NCBI RefSeq assembly: GCF_000003855.2
Contig: NW_003101650.1
Coordinates: forward strand, 71,054 to 135,053
Direction: 5' to 3'
Source of the DNA: Blastomyces gilchristii SLH14081
Lineage: Eukaryota > Ascomycota > Eurotiomycetes > Onygenales > Ajellomycetaceae
Length of the DNA: 64,000 nucleotides
Shown: piece by piece, positions 1-10,385 of the stretch
Layout: each line of letters opens with the position of its first letter
How positions within the stretch are numbered: position 1 is the stretch's first letter
Translations under genes and position numbers: made by a program
The notes under the pieces: generated by a model
The model's database searches: none
What the model was told of the DNA's origin: nothing
The model's input: only the letters and a program-made list of their open reading frames with translations

Positions 1-973
1 TCAGACGTACTGGTATACTTATAACAAAACAGTAGCGCCAATTAGCCTGTTGACTGTTAGGGAACTCTCATACAATACCGACACAAGATATTATAGGGTT
101 GTTATACATCAGTTAAATACCTGAAAACTAGTTAGTTGAGTATCTTCGACAAATGAATAAGATTTCGCTAGATGAAGTGTAGCTTACCCTCCAATGACTG
201 GGCCCACACCATAACTGACCCCAGATACGAATTGAAAAATAGTGGTGTTCTTCGCATTCTCTTTCAGTGACACATTATCCGCCAGCACGATCTCAATCAA
301 ATTCATGATTCCCGCAGAGCTTGTTCCCTGCAACGCTCTGCCAAAAAGTAACATCCCCCAAGTCCGGGCCGCGGCGCAGAACACACTGCCAACGAGCATT
401 AAGAACATGGCGAGTTGCAGAACAAAATGGCGGCCATAAACATCAGCTAGTTGGCCGAAAGCTGGGATGAACGCCGTGGAAGTCAATGTAAATGAAGTGA
501 CGATCCAGTTGAGCTGGTCCAGCTTATCTGGTTGGGAATATCAGACACGACCAAAATCTTAGCCACGAAAGGATGAAGGGTGTTTACTTACTGAAATGGG
601 AAGCTATGAAAGGCATTGCAGACGCAACGATAGTCAAATCGACTGATGCGAGGAAATATGGGAATACCAGACCGGCAATCAACTTTGAACGGTAAACCCT
701 CGCATCGTGCTTCTCCTTTTTGCATTTCTCACATGGTCCATTTGAGGGGATTTGTTCATGGGCCGGATCTGGGGATGAAAGTAGATTTGCGCTTGTCGGA
801 TCATGTTGATTTCCAGATTCATCAAAAGGAACAGGATCCAACTCGGTTGCCTGGATTTGATTTCGCCTTTGGTGCCGACATGGGCGCTTTTGCTTCGCCT
901 TTTCTGCTTTGTCCGCCCTTTCTTCTGGGTGCTGTCTGGCACGAAACTGCTTTTTTATAAAGTAATATAACAT
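1..973 (-). CDS. MFS transporter, DHA2-like (N-terminal part; runs off the left edge)
   Basis: Polytopic membrane transporter of the major facilitator superfamily, probably a proton-coupled drug or metabolite exporter; the substrate cannot be told. I read three exons: 973-592, 527-188 and 53-1 (continuing outside the window). Introns are GT-AG (GTAAGT at 591-586, GTAAGC at 187-182) and the phases agree. The first ~100 residues are a charged, hydrophilic cytosolic tail. The first membrane segment carries a DHA2-type motif (ASVDLTIVASAMP). After intron 1 comes motif A (GQLADVYGRHF), then a motif-C-like stretch ending GVGPVIGG, and exon 3 opens with NWRYCFVISIPV, normal for the start of TM6. The ATG at 973 is the simplest start. 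An alternative ATG at 1055 (MASPLASN) would need a further intron whose phase I could not make work. What is seen is the N-terminal half of an MFS protein with no break; the DHA2 label is from motif resemblance. Confidence 0.87.
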
Positions 974-1462
974 TACGCAAATAAGTGAATAATTTTGGAA
1001 GAAGAAATAGAAAATCTGACCTCTGATGGATGTTGGAAGCTAGAGGTGATGCCATAGATTTTATAGAAGTTCACAGGATACAGATCTAGCTCGAAAAGTC
1101 AAGCCCTCGTTCCACAGCCACACCAGCAAGCTAGGGTGAGAGAGCTTGGCCTTGGGCGATCTCCACCCCGTATTCGGTGGATTCTCCCCTTACCGAAAGA
1201 GGGAAAAGCATCGTTTTCGTTTGAAGCAATACAGCGTAGTACAGCAGTTGTTGTGGGGCTGCCTGATGCTGGGGAAATAATCGAAAAAATAACAAGGTAA
1301 GTTCAGTTGAAACTCAATGCCTTATTGTTTTGCAAACCCTGAAACCATTATCATACTATTTAGGGCCGCGCATGACCGACATGAAAAGTCGGCTCGACTT
1401 TAATAGTTCTGATGTTGCAGAATGTTGATCAAAAATGAGTCAAGCAGTCACCTATGTGCAAA

Positions 1463-1639
1463 TTCGTCTGTAGCTCAATGGGTAGCCCGATTCTGCAAGT
1501 CATTCCTTCTTAAGCCAGCAGCGGAGTGCCCAGTGAGAGGCACACGCTACATACAGGGCTAACCTGATTGGACAGCTTAGAGACGTTGATTTGAGCTACC
1601 GACGCAGCGCACTGCCTCTCCGTTTCTACCTCAGACGAA
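1463..1639. other. Nested inverted repeats, possible structured RNA of about 177 nt
   Basis: Three perfect arm pairs are visible. TTCGTCTG (1463-1470) pairs with CAGACGAA (1632-1639). TAGCTCA (1471-1477) pairs with TGAGCTA (1592-1598), directly next to the first arm. GAGAGGCA (1535-1542) pairs with TGCCTCTC (1613-1620), which would cross the second helix as a pseudoknot. The left arm also resembles a tRNA A box, but no T arm follows. I match it to no known RNA family, and the arms could be chance or a small palindromic repeat. Confidence 0.3.
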
Positions 1640-2449
1640 CCCAACTTCTCTCTTGGTACTTAAATATCGCAACTGCCATACTTTCATGTAGCATTCAAAT
1701 CCAATGACCCCGCAAATTGAACCTTAGGTCTCCGCTAGGTAGGTCTTGTGGCATCAGATGAAAGTCCATCCCACTGCAGGGAGTCGGATCTGATTCACCC
1801 ATCAATGCGGCAACCCAATGTCCCCAATCAACAAAGCCAATATTCATTGTACTAGGGTCTTTTTCAGTCGTGATATTTCCTGGTAAAGGCCCATAGGGTA
1901 AAGGACCTCACTCATGTATACCATGCTCATTTTCCAGCACAATTGTTCCGGATTGCAGGGATATAATTTTTGACGGCTCCGTGCTTCATGGGAGATTGCT
2001 CAGGCATACTTTTTAACGATCGACACTAGCGAAAAATGTGCCTTATTCAACCCGTGAAATTTTGTAGATTTCTACAAAGGCCAATTTCACACAAGGCAGT
2101 CAATAGTGCTCAGCAAGACTGAGACACATTCGCATAAGAGTCTGGCCTGGCGCCCCGTTAGCAAACAGACAGTATTCCAGTGCGGAAAAAGGAAAATTTT
2201 CCATGACCAGTGCCCTTTATGTACAGTAGTAGTGCGGGCTCTTTTGATATCCGAAAACCCCCGAGGTTGGTGGTCATGTAAAAACCCCCGTGGTGGCAGC
2301 TTCAGAGGATGTCTGTTCAGCATCCAATTTAACATTGCAGGAAGGGTTAATTCACATAGGCTAGGTCATGGAGCTATTGGAAGCATCACATACCGATGAA
2401 TATGGAATCATCTAAAGGCAGAGGGTTTGTAGGCGTAAGGGCCTCGGAT

Positions 2450-3121
2450 GATTATCGCAATTTGGATTCCATTATCCTTCCATTTTGCAGTCGTAGCAGA
2501 CACACGAAGATCATGTAATGAGGCCAGATGTCAATCAGCCAAGTGTATGTATTCACCTGCTTCACAGACCGCCAAGCGACGCCCACCAACACCAAGGGAA
2601 CAGATATAAAATAGATGTCCAGCTTGGTGATGACAGCAGCCAAGGTGGACAACGACACGTGACCGATCAGACAAATTGTTCCACAGATAGGGTTCTCGGT
2701 GGTTGAGGGTGAGACACCTATGAGGAGTACAGAACAAGACGTCCTCAATCTCAAGTAGTTCCTCCAAGGCTACTAAGTGCGAAATCATAACCTAAAGTGG
2801 AAAGAGAGGCATTGGACAGCATTGCCTAGGTGGGCACCAAGCATTATTATCGTCATTGATATTCTGACCGACAGCACCGCTTCGCAGGGCTGGAGTGCGG
2901 TATGGTCCTGGCTTTGTTGCCTAAAAAGCAACCAACAACATGCTCACAGAGTAGAAGAGCCCAGTTTCGAGGATCTGCTTGACGTGCAAGTCGAGGGATG
3001 GTGTTGTGGAGGTCTCTTTCTCAGCTCCAGCTTCCCTGTAACTTATGCCGAACAAGCCACAATACCACCAGTCAACATGCCAACTTCCAGGCCAATTACC
3101 TCGCAAAAAGATAGGCATTGA
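2450..3121 (-). pseudogene. Possible decayed membrane-protein gene, unrecognised
   Basis: Two minus-strand stretches look more protein-like than their surroundings. One (2452-2754) is strongly hydrophobic, with two likely membrane segments (around LSTLAAVITKLDIYF and VPLVLVGVAW). The other (2921-3118) ends in a hydrophobic stretch (LFYSVSMLLVAF). They are in different frames, with stops between, so they would need an intron (a GTGAGC follows TTCTACTCT, and AG sites lie near 2790 and 2730) or they are a relic. No family motif is recognised. It could equally be chance ORFs in GC-balanced DNA. Confidence 0.22.
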
Positions 3122-5031
3122 GTCTGGTATGCGAGGGATTATTCTTATTGGTAAGATTTGATATGCTTGCTGTTGTCATGCTAAACAATGGCGAGATGCC
3201 CCGAGAACGTTCACAGAGCGGATGTGATGTGTGTGCCACCACCACTCGTTGAGGTGGAGAGGAGTTGATATTGGCGCCAAGATCACACCTTGGTTAGCGC
3301 GGGGCCCCACTCGCGCGCTAAGCCCAACACCAGGTGGAGTGCTCCTCCAAGGACCATTATTCACTTAGCCGTGATGCGGCTACCAAACCCGTCAGCAAAA
3401 TGATTCCATATTAACCTCCAAAATGATGACCGTACCAGATCTAGCCGAGCCTGCCCTTTCATCATTTGGCTAGAAATATGGTATTAGCCGCCCTTCGTTT
3501 AGGTATCTGAGAGTATGAGTGAATCGCTCTATACTAGCACATATTCCGCAGCCCGGTCTCCGCTAACTATATCTTCGTCCATTCTCAGACTTGAAGTTCA
3601 GAACGGACGATGTTATGGAAGTAGTGGAGCTGGAATCACTTCAAATTGGAACGATTGAAGTTAGCATACTTGATAGATGTCTAACCCCTTGCTGACCACA
3701 TAGAGAAGCATACAGGATAAATTGACGTTAGGGCAATATATAACATACAAAGTTCCCAATGCTGAATCTTCATATAACCGGATGGGTCAGTCTGGAGTTT
3801 GGATTGTTAGACTTTTTCCGGAAGTTGTTGATGATTTATGGTGGCAAGGGGGGTAGTATACTGTACATACCTCCGGTGCGATATCGACATCTGGATCAGG
3901 GACGATACATCTCTGCGGCTCTGCGAACGACTGTGTGCGCAGTTGCGGCTTCCGTCGTGATGTGAGATGACCGACCTACTTCTGTTTGGAATTGACGTCC
4001 ATCCTGAGAGAGAGAAGGGGGAAGAGAAGGGAATCCTACTGGAATTCGATGACTGAGACTAATCATATAACGCAGGTGTACTCAACTCCCCAAGGCAAAT
4101 ATAGGTAATTGGGGCTATATATATGTACCACTCACATGGTAGATTATTAACCACATCCGTCATTCCTATGCATGCCTCAACGTTGCAATGCATCATCGCC
4201 TAGGCTTCCGTGCGCTATCGTTAGGCACACGCCAAAACGGCCGCCTACATTTCAGCAGCTTGTCCCCAGTCCTGACACAATTGTTAGCTCGATCTCTGGC
4301 ATGATTCATCTGGTTAGCGCGCGGAAGGGGGAATAGTTCCCGGAAGCCGGCGCTACGCATACATAGTACTTTGCGTGAACGATTCGATAATCCCTTTCAT
4401 ACCTACAGTTAAAAATTTGGGTCGGGCGAATAAGCAACAAAGGGAAACATGGCAAAGATGCCTGCAGATGACAGTGTTGCGGGGAGCGGGATGAGCGCGG
4501 GAATGAATGTGGTTCAAGGAACGACCGTGCATATTTTCCTTAACTACCCCTGCACTCAATCTTTTTTCGACAATTAAGTTAGTGAAAAAAAAAAAAAAAA
4601 AGTATTTAACTAACGTTATTTAGTGGCGTGTCAGTACTGCGTACAAGACCGAACCAATGTGCTGAAGAGCATAACAACAGATCGAACCATCACGGCTGAA
4701 AACAACACGTACATTACATGGATACCGCGCCTGCTCGATTTTCCTCCAATCTCTAGAAATTCCATAGCGCACGAATTCACCGCAGGAAAATTCGCACCAG
4801 AGAGCTTCGCTAAGTAAAGCTGGAAACCGCTAGCAACATTGAACCCCTTCTATAACTCTATGTACAGTCCACGCAGCGCAGCCTCTGCATTTCAAACACA
4901 CAAAGTGCTAATGATACACACGCAGCGGTTCCTGATTTTCGAATGGACACAGATGATCTCCGATTAATGTGACTGCTCTTTGCACATAATATTTAATCCC
5001 CAGATTGACGTGATTTTGCTTCATGAGTCTC

Positions 5032-5056
5032 TGTATGTATGTATGTATGTATGTAT
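5032..5056. repeat. (GTAT)n microsatellite
   Basis: About six tandem GTAT units in the intergenic space downstream of the sulfate permease. Confidence 0.95.
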
Positions 5057-5892
5057 TTGTCCGTGCGATGTAAGACTAGATATTTTGAATTGCCTGAAGA
5101 GAGCATGACTGACTGACAGACGTAGGTGGAAATTGAATAAGAGGCAGCGCCAGCTTGTCCAGGAATAACTATTGATAGCCAAGGGAGAGAGGTGCTAAAA
5201 GTAAATAGATAAATAATAAGAAACCATAACGCAAAAACTAAATATTTTATAAAGATGGTAAAATTTTTATCGTCTGACGATTTCTATCAATAATGACAGA
5301 CATATAAGACGGCGCTCCAATTCTAGAGGAAGAAGATTAACTAAACACGTGGAAGGGAATAAGGCGAAATGATCACCGATATCTTGAACCAGGGTTGGGG
5401 GGGTTGCAGGGTTCCGTTTCATGGATTGGAGGAGTTGGAGAGGGAGTAAAGATAACGAAGAAAGAAATATATGATCCCGAAATTCAAACTCATCTCCCAA
5501 ATATCATAATATAGAAATTGCTATGAGCCACTTAGAGAGGCCCTCTCTTACTTCAAAAGAGGCTCTGTGTCAACGAACAGATGCAAACAAACAGAGGGAC
5601 AAGTAAGTAGTGGCGGCAACATCATTCAATCAAATCAAAGTTATAATGTCACCCCGAGAAAGCATCGAACAGAACAAAGACGCAAAAGCCAAAGCCGCCC
5701 CACCTTCTATAGGCGCTGACTAAAAAATATCAAAGACCAAATCACAAAGGATAGAGGTGGATATGGGGTGGGTATTGAGAAAACAAAAACAAGAGAGAAC
5801 CCTTGCATTCGAAATATTGGGTATATTATGCCACTCCCTCCGACGCCTACCTCGCTCATAAATTTTTAATTCATAATGCGCATACTCCACAT

Positions 5893-8672
5893 TCATTCTT
5901 CTCCTGAAACTTTGTTTTCAGCAGCAGTGGCCGCAGAGTTTGCAAGCGCACTCTGAAGTGCACTGGTAAGGTCCATATGGAAAAGGGGCCTGTTGAGACC
6001 GTGGACCGCAACAATTCTCCGGCTGGCAACGTTGTACACTTTACTAGAATTCAATTCCTTTCCAAGCTCATTTCCAGACTCGGTGCTGGAAGTCTCTTCG
6101 ACGACATCCTCGGCGCCAGTTCTATGGGCAGTTTGCTCACTCCTCGCTTGTCCTGCCGCCGCCTCGACATCTTGTTGAATTCTGGAACTGGATTGTTCCG
6201 ATTCCCGTCGTCTCTCAAGCGCCTCATGGGCAGCAGCGGAATTACTACCACCCAACTCCGCAACGCTGAAGATCGCTTTCCATCGTGTATTTCCCCCAGG
6301 GCTGGGTGTTGGATAGCCAAAGCCAGCAGAAACAAGAGCGCGTTTGGCCCACCGGTTGTTGATATGAGCAAAGTGCCAGTGGACAGGTTGCGGAGCAGCG
6401 TACCTATCGAGCTGGTTGCGAACATCGATTAAGTTTTGAATAGAAGTGACGTCAACGTTGTTAACGGAGGAGAAGTCAAGAATGATAGCTTTGAGAGTGG
6501 AAAGATGCGAACGATCCTCTTCGACCTGGCCCTTACGAGGGCCGGGGTCACACCATGGCCGGTCACCCAAACGAGGGTAGCTGTCGAGGTTTGTTCGTCG
6601 TGTATGCTTGTAGATTGTAGAGACGAGGTGATCCAAGTAGTGATTTGCGTTAGGATAATTGAACCCTTCGGAGAATTGATAGATAAAAATTCCTGGAGAA
6701 GGTTGTTCAACTTCGATCTCAGGGTTTGAACCGTCGTTATGGTTAATCGGAAGGAAAATGTTTCGGGCTGAAGATGGGTCATTGGCTCTGGAATCGCTGA
6801 ACTCATTCGCTTCAAATGAATGACCATGTTTCCCATCGCTTCCTTGAACATGGTCTCCAATTACAGAATGGATTTTGACTCTTCCAAGGAACTGCCCCTG
6901 GGCTTTAACGACACGGAAAAGCAGAATGGCGAGCGATATGCAGACGGTACAGTAGATGCCGTTTTCAATTGAGGAAAAAACGGTGACAAAGACTCCGGCA
7001 AAGAAAATCAGGACTTCGAGAGGCGAGACTCTCCAAAATTGATAGATGGTATTTGGTGGTGTGATCAGATCTCCCACAGCGTGGATAATGACAGCCGACA
7101 AGGACGAGTTGGGGATGTAGAAGAAAACTGCGGGAAGGGCGTAAATAGCAAGCAGAACAACAACAGCTGTGATGACTCCAGCAAATGGTGTACGCACTCC
7201 CGCTTTAGATTTAATAGCCGTTCTTGAGAAGGATCCCGTGGCAGGATACCCTCCAAGGAAAGGTCCAAGAAGGTTGGTCACGCCAATAGCAACCAATTCC
7301 TGAGACGGGTCAATGGTGTAATTATTGATGCGTCCGAAAGACTTTGAAATGGCAATATGTTCAATTAGAAGAACAATGACCGCTGCGGGGATTTCGCCTG
7401 CAAAACTTTTGACGAGTTTGGTATTCATTTTCGGCACAGCTGCGTTTTGGAACCCTATTTATTCCCTTTGTAAGTAAATGTCATTTGCGATATTTACACG
7501 GGTAAACAGAGTAATGGAACAGAACGATCGCTATTATTAGGAGAGATGGGTATTACACACCTCTAGGAACTGAACCCAATATTCTGAAGATTGGCTTCTC
7601 GCGATGGTTTCGATTGGCTAGCCAGCTGATCATGACGTATAGAAGAATGACGAACGCGGTCCGCAAGGTAGACAGGAAGAAAAAGAGCTTTTGCTTGTTC
7701 GGGTTTTTTCTGGCACTGAAATTACAGGCCCAGCGGATGAGGTAGAGGAGGAATAGGGCAGTCAAACCCATTGCGGCATCTATTTTTGTGTCCGGTAGAT
7801 GTTTGAAAGTATTGATGATCACCTTGAAAGTAGCATCACGAGTGTCGAAACCACGAATGCCCATCATAGAAGGAACTTGGCCGGCAGCAATGCTAATGGC
7901 AGAGCCTGTCATAAAAGCAGTGATGGCGGTCAAGGGGATGAAATCCACGATCCAACCACATCGGATCAGGCCGATGAAAGTGATAATCCCGCCACAGATG
8001 ATCGCAAGGGCACTCGCAACAAAATGCGCTGGGATCTCCGGGTTATTTTCCTTGACCCTGAGGACAACCTGGCCAACCAAAGTTGACATTACCGCGACAG
8101 GCTTGGATCAAATTAGCTTCTAGAGTAGCAAGCAAGCGACATGGCTAAAGACTCACTCCGATTGTAATATCCTTCGAGGTTGCAAAAAACCAGTAGATTA
8201 GTACGCCCATGAATGACGAATACAGGCCAAACTGAGGTTCTAATTCAGCTAGCTTTGCGTATGCCATGCTTTGAGGCACGACAACTGCGCCCACAGTGAT
8301 GCCTATAAAAGGGTTATTAAAATCACATACGTTCACTTATTATGGTATAGTATGGTAACGGAACTTACCAGCCACAAGGTCTCCAATCAACCATTGAAGG
8401 TTGTATCGGGTAATCCAGCGCAAAAAGGGGAAGAGATTGATGAAGTATTCTACAACCTGCTGACCAGTAGGGAGCAATTCACGCAACCAATCTGCCGAGG
8501 ATGGTTCTTCTTCGACATAGGCATAGGTATCCGATGTGCCAACAGAAAACGTTGATTCCCCGCGGGTAACAGGGTCTGCGTCGATGGGGTCCCGATAGTT
8601 CTTTTTGATACCCACCCATTTGGCAAGGGTATTTCCAACTTTAATTGACGTTTTACCCTTAGAGTCCGCCAT
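5893..8672 (-). CDS. Sulfate permease (SulP/SLC26 family)
   Basis: Plasma-membrane proton-coupled sulfate importer that supplies sulfur assimilation, by homology with fungal cys-14/SUL1/SUL2-type permeases. I read four exons: 8672-8369, 8302-8157, 8101-7561 and 7454-5893. They sum to 2553 nt, giving 850 residues with no internal stop. Introns are 66, 55 and 106 nt with donors GTAAGT, GTGAGT and GTGTGT, all ending AG. Exon 1 encodes a hydrophilic N-terminus. Exon 2 carries the SulP signature (VVVPQSMAYAKLA, about residues 108-120). The intron 2 junction restores DITIGPVAVMSTLVG and exon 3 continues through GWIVDFIPLTAITAFMTGSA. After about ten membrane segments a cytosolic STAS domain follows (about residues 575-740, core LKAIILDFSSVNNVDVTS), then an acidic and glutamine-rich tail. 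The start at 8672 has a good context (GGCGGCATGG). Length is as usual for the fungal family. CYS3/MetR-type control is known for such genes, but I did not locate a binding site. Confidence 0.96.
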
Positions 8673-9642
8673 GCCGCCGTTTTCGAGACAAGTATGAGGA
8701 ACGAGCAAACGAATTGGGCTCCTGGGGATTGGGTCGCGGATGGACGAATCTCTTGGAATGGTAGACTCGAAGTGAGTGTGTAACCTGAAGGTGTGTGCGG
8801 ACCTAGGTATGTGTGTGTAGGTATGTGTGTCGACTTAAAGTAATGGGAACGACAACCGACAGGGTAGCAAAAAGAAACAACGAAGCGAGAAGAGTAAATA
8901 TTTATATGGATATGAAAGGGCTTTGGAGAATGGGGTATCGAATCGATTAGAAATAAAAAAGAGAAAAAAAAGCCAGCTTTAAAAGGAGCAATGGCTCACA
9001 ATTTCAGGATATCAGAATCAGGAGTCCATTTTCGGCTTGGAAGGAATATATGGAAGGAGTAAAAAGGAAACCAGGCAGTAAGTACACTTGGGTTCTGAGA
9101 AAATAAATATCAACCCTACTAATGCCGGAATTGATGACAAAAGGACCCCCTTCAAAGAGAACAAGTAGGATCTGTAAACTCGGGAGGGAATATGTAAGTG
9201 TAGAAGAGGGAGTATATTAGAGAGCGTGTCGAGAATGAAGAAAACCCGAGATGAAGAGTGTAATTAATATTCTTTCCTTCTTTTTTCCTTTCTCTTTTCT
9301 CTTTTTATTTTTTATTTATTTTGTATTTGTATTATTTTCCCCGTTCGAATGGTTGTAAATTTGTGATGAGACGATATGGTTGACAAAGCAGACTCGTCAG
9401 GCCAGGGCAGCATCACGCAATCGTCAGCGAAGTGGAGAGAGCGCCGCAAATTCCAAGCTCCTTGACGTTACCAGGGTCGAGTCGGTGTTTTTTAGAAGCT
9501 GTTGCCCCAAGACAATAGATAAAGTTAAGTTCAAACTTTGGGAGAGGAACCAACTCTGAGCTCCAAAAAGACTCTGAGCTCCCAGCCAAGCGATCAGAAG
9601 TTAAGGCCCGAAAATAGAGGAGGGAGGGACAGGATCGACATT

Positions 9643-9678
9643 CATATATATATATATATATACCTATTTATATATATG
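9643..9678. repeat. AT-dinucleotide microsatellite
   Basis: Two runs of TA repeats separated by CCTATT, upstream of the sulfate permease. A hydrophobic ORF across it (9538-9768, plus) is an artefact of the repeat and following T/C-rich tract. Confidence 0.9.
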
Positions 9679-10369
9679 TCGTATTTTTTGCACCGCTTTT
9701 CCTTTCTCTTTTCTTTTTCCTTCCTGGTTCTTTTCCTCCCTGGCATTTCTGCCTCTTGCCAGCGCTGACCCGCGGACAGGGTAAATGTCCATCTCAACCG
9801 CATCCTCAGCATCCGCATAAATTGTCATTGGTTAAGCTAAACCTGCCGATGATGATATATATGCCTGTTGAACATATGGAACACGCACGTGGGAAGCAAC
9901 GGGGCCAACTCAAAAAGAGATACTGCAGTGTGGCTGGAGGAATCTCAGCTATGTGCGATGTTATCATCACCCGGATAGAGATATATTCATCGACTGGGGT
10001 TAATAAATCTACCCGTCCGAGGATTATTCTTGTCGCGTTTTCCGCAGCCTATGAAAAATGGAAGCCACCGGCAGCACAGCACCCCAGCACCCCAGCACCA
10101 CAGCACCACACCATCTGACATGACTGTGGGATCCAAGCTAACCACAGTAAAGGGCTCGGGGAAGGAGAGGGGAGGGTTATCCCGCCAAAAGGCTTGGGGA
10201 CCCTTCACACATGCGAAAACCCTTGTCATACATACCCCGTCATTCATATCAAAATCCCGAGGGCCTACAGCAAGCGTAACAAAGCACAAACCGGGATATA
10301 TTAGTGTTTGTTTGCTGGATGCTGGCGGGCTTGGAATTATGATATCATTTGTGTCGTCAACAACCTAAC

Positions 10370-10385
10370 TACGGAGTACTCCGTA
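10370..10385. repeat. 16-bp perfect palindrome TACGGAGTACTCCGTA
   Basis: Perfect self-complementary 16-mer followed by TACTGTAC repeats (10382-10398). Related half-sites (CTACGGAGT) appear at about 11031 and 12104. Such CGGAGTACTCCG motifs are, from memory, common in non-coding DNA of Eurotiomycetes. Whether this is a protein-binding site or a simple repeat is unknown. Confidence 0.75.

Larger units (their letters stand above)
974..5892. other. Long intergenic stretch with no convincing intact gene
   Basis: Composition is ordinary for the gene-rich part, and both strands contain only short ORFs without family motifs. It holds a small hairpin (CCGAC 1376-1380 with GTCGG 1388-1392), a set of nested inverted repeats (1463-1639), an imperfect direct repeat built on AAAACCCCCG (about 2254 and 2280), a possible decayed minus-strand gene (2450-3121), an A-run (about 4585-4601) and a GTAT microsatellite (5032-5056). 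The part next to 5892 should include the 3' UTR of the sulfate permease, and the part above 973 the promoter and 5' UTR of the MFS gene. Confidence 0.6.

Noticed and set aside
1468..1540. tRNA gene suggested by GTAGCTCAATGGGTAG
   Set aside because: Only the D-arm-like half is present. The D stem is not closed properly (TAGCCC), and no anticodon arm or T-arm sequence (GGTTCGA) follows.
5977..6860. ORFs overlapping the last sulfate permease exon on both strands
   Set aside because: They are frame shadows of the conserved STAS-containing exon.
9538..9768. Plus-strand ORF with hydrophobic C-terminus upstream of the sulfate permease
   Set aside because: Its hydrophobic part comes from an AT microsatellite and a T/C-rich tract; no family motif, and no neighbouring exon that would extend it.
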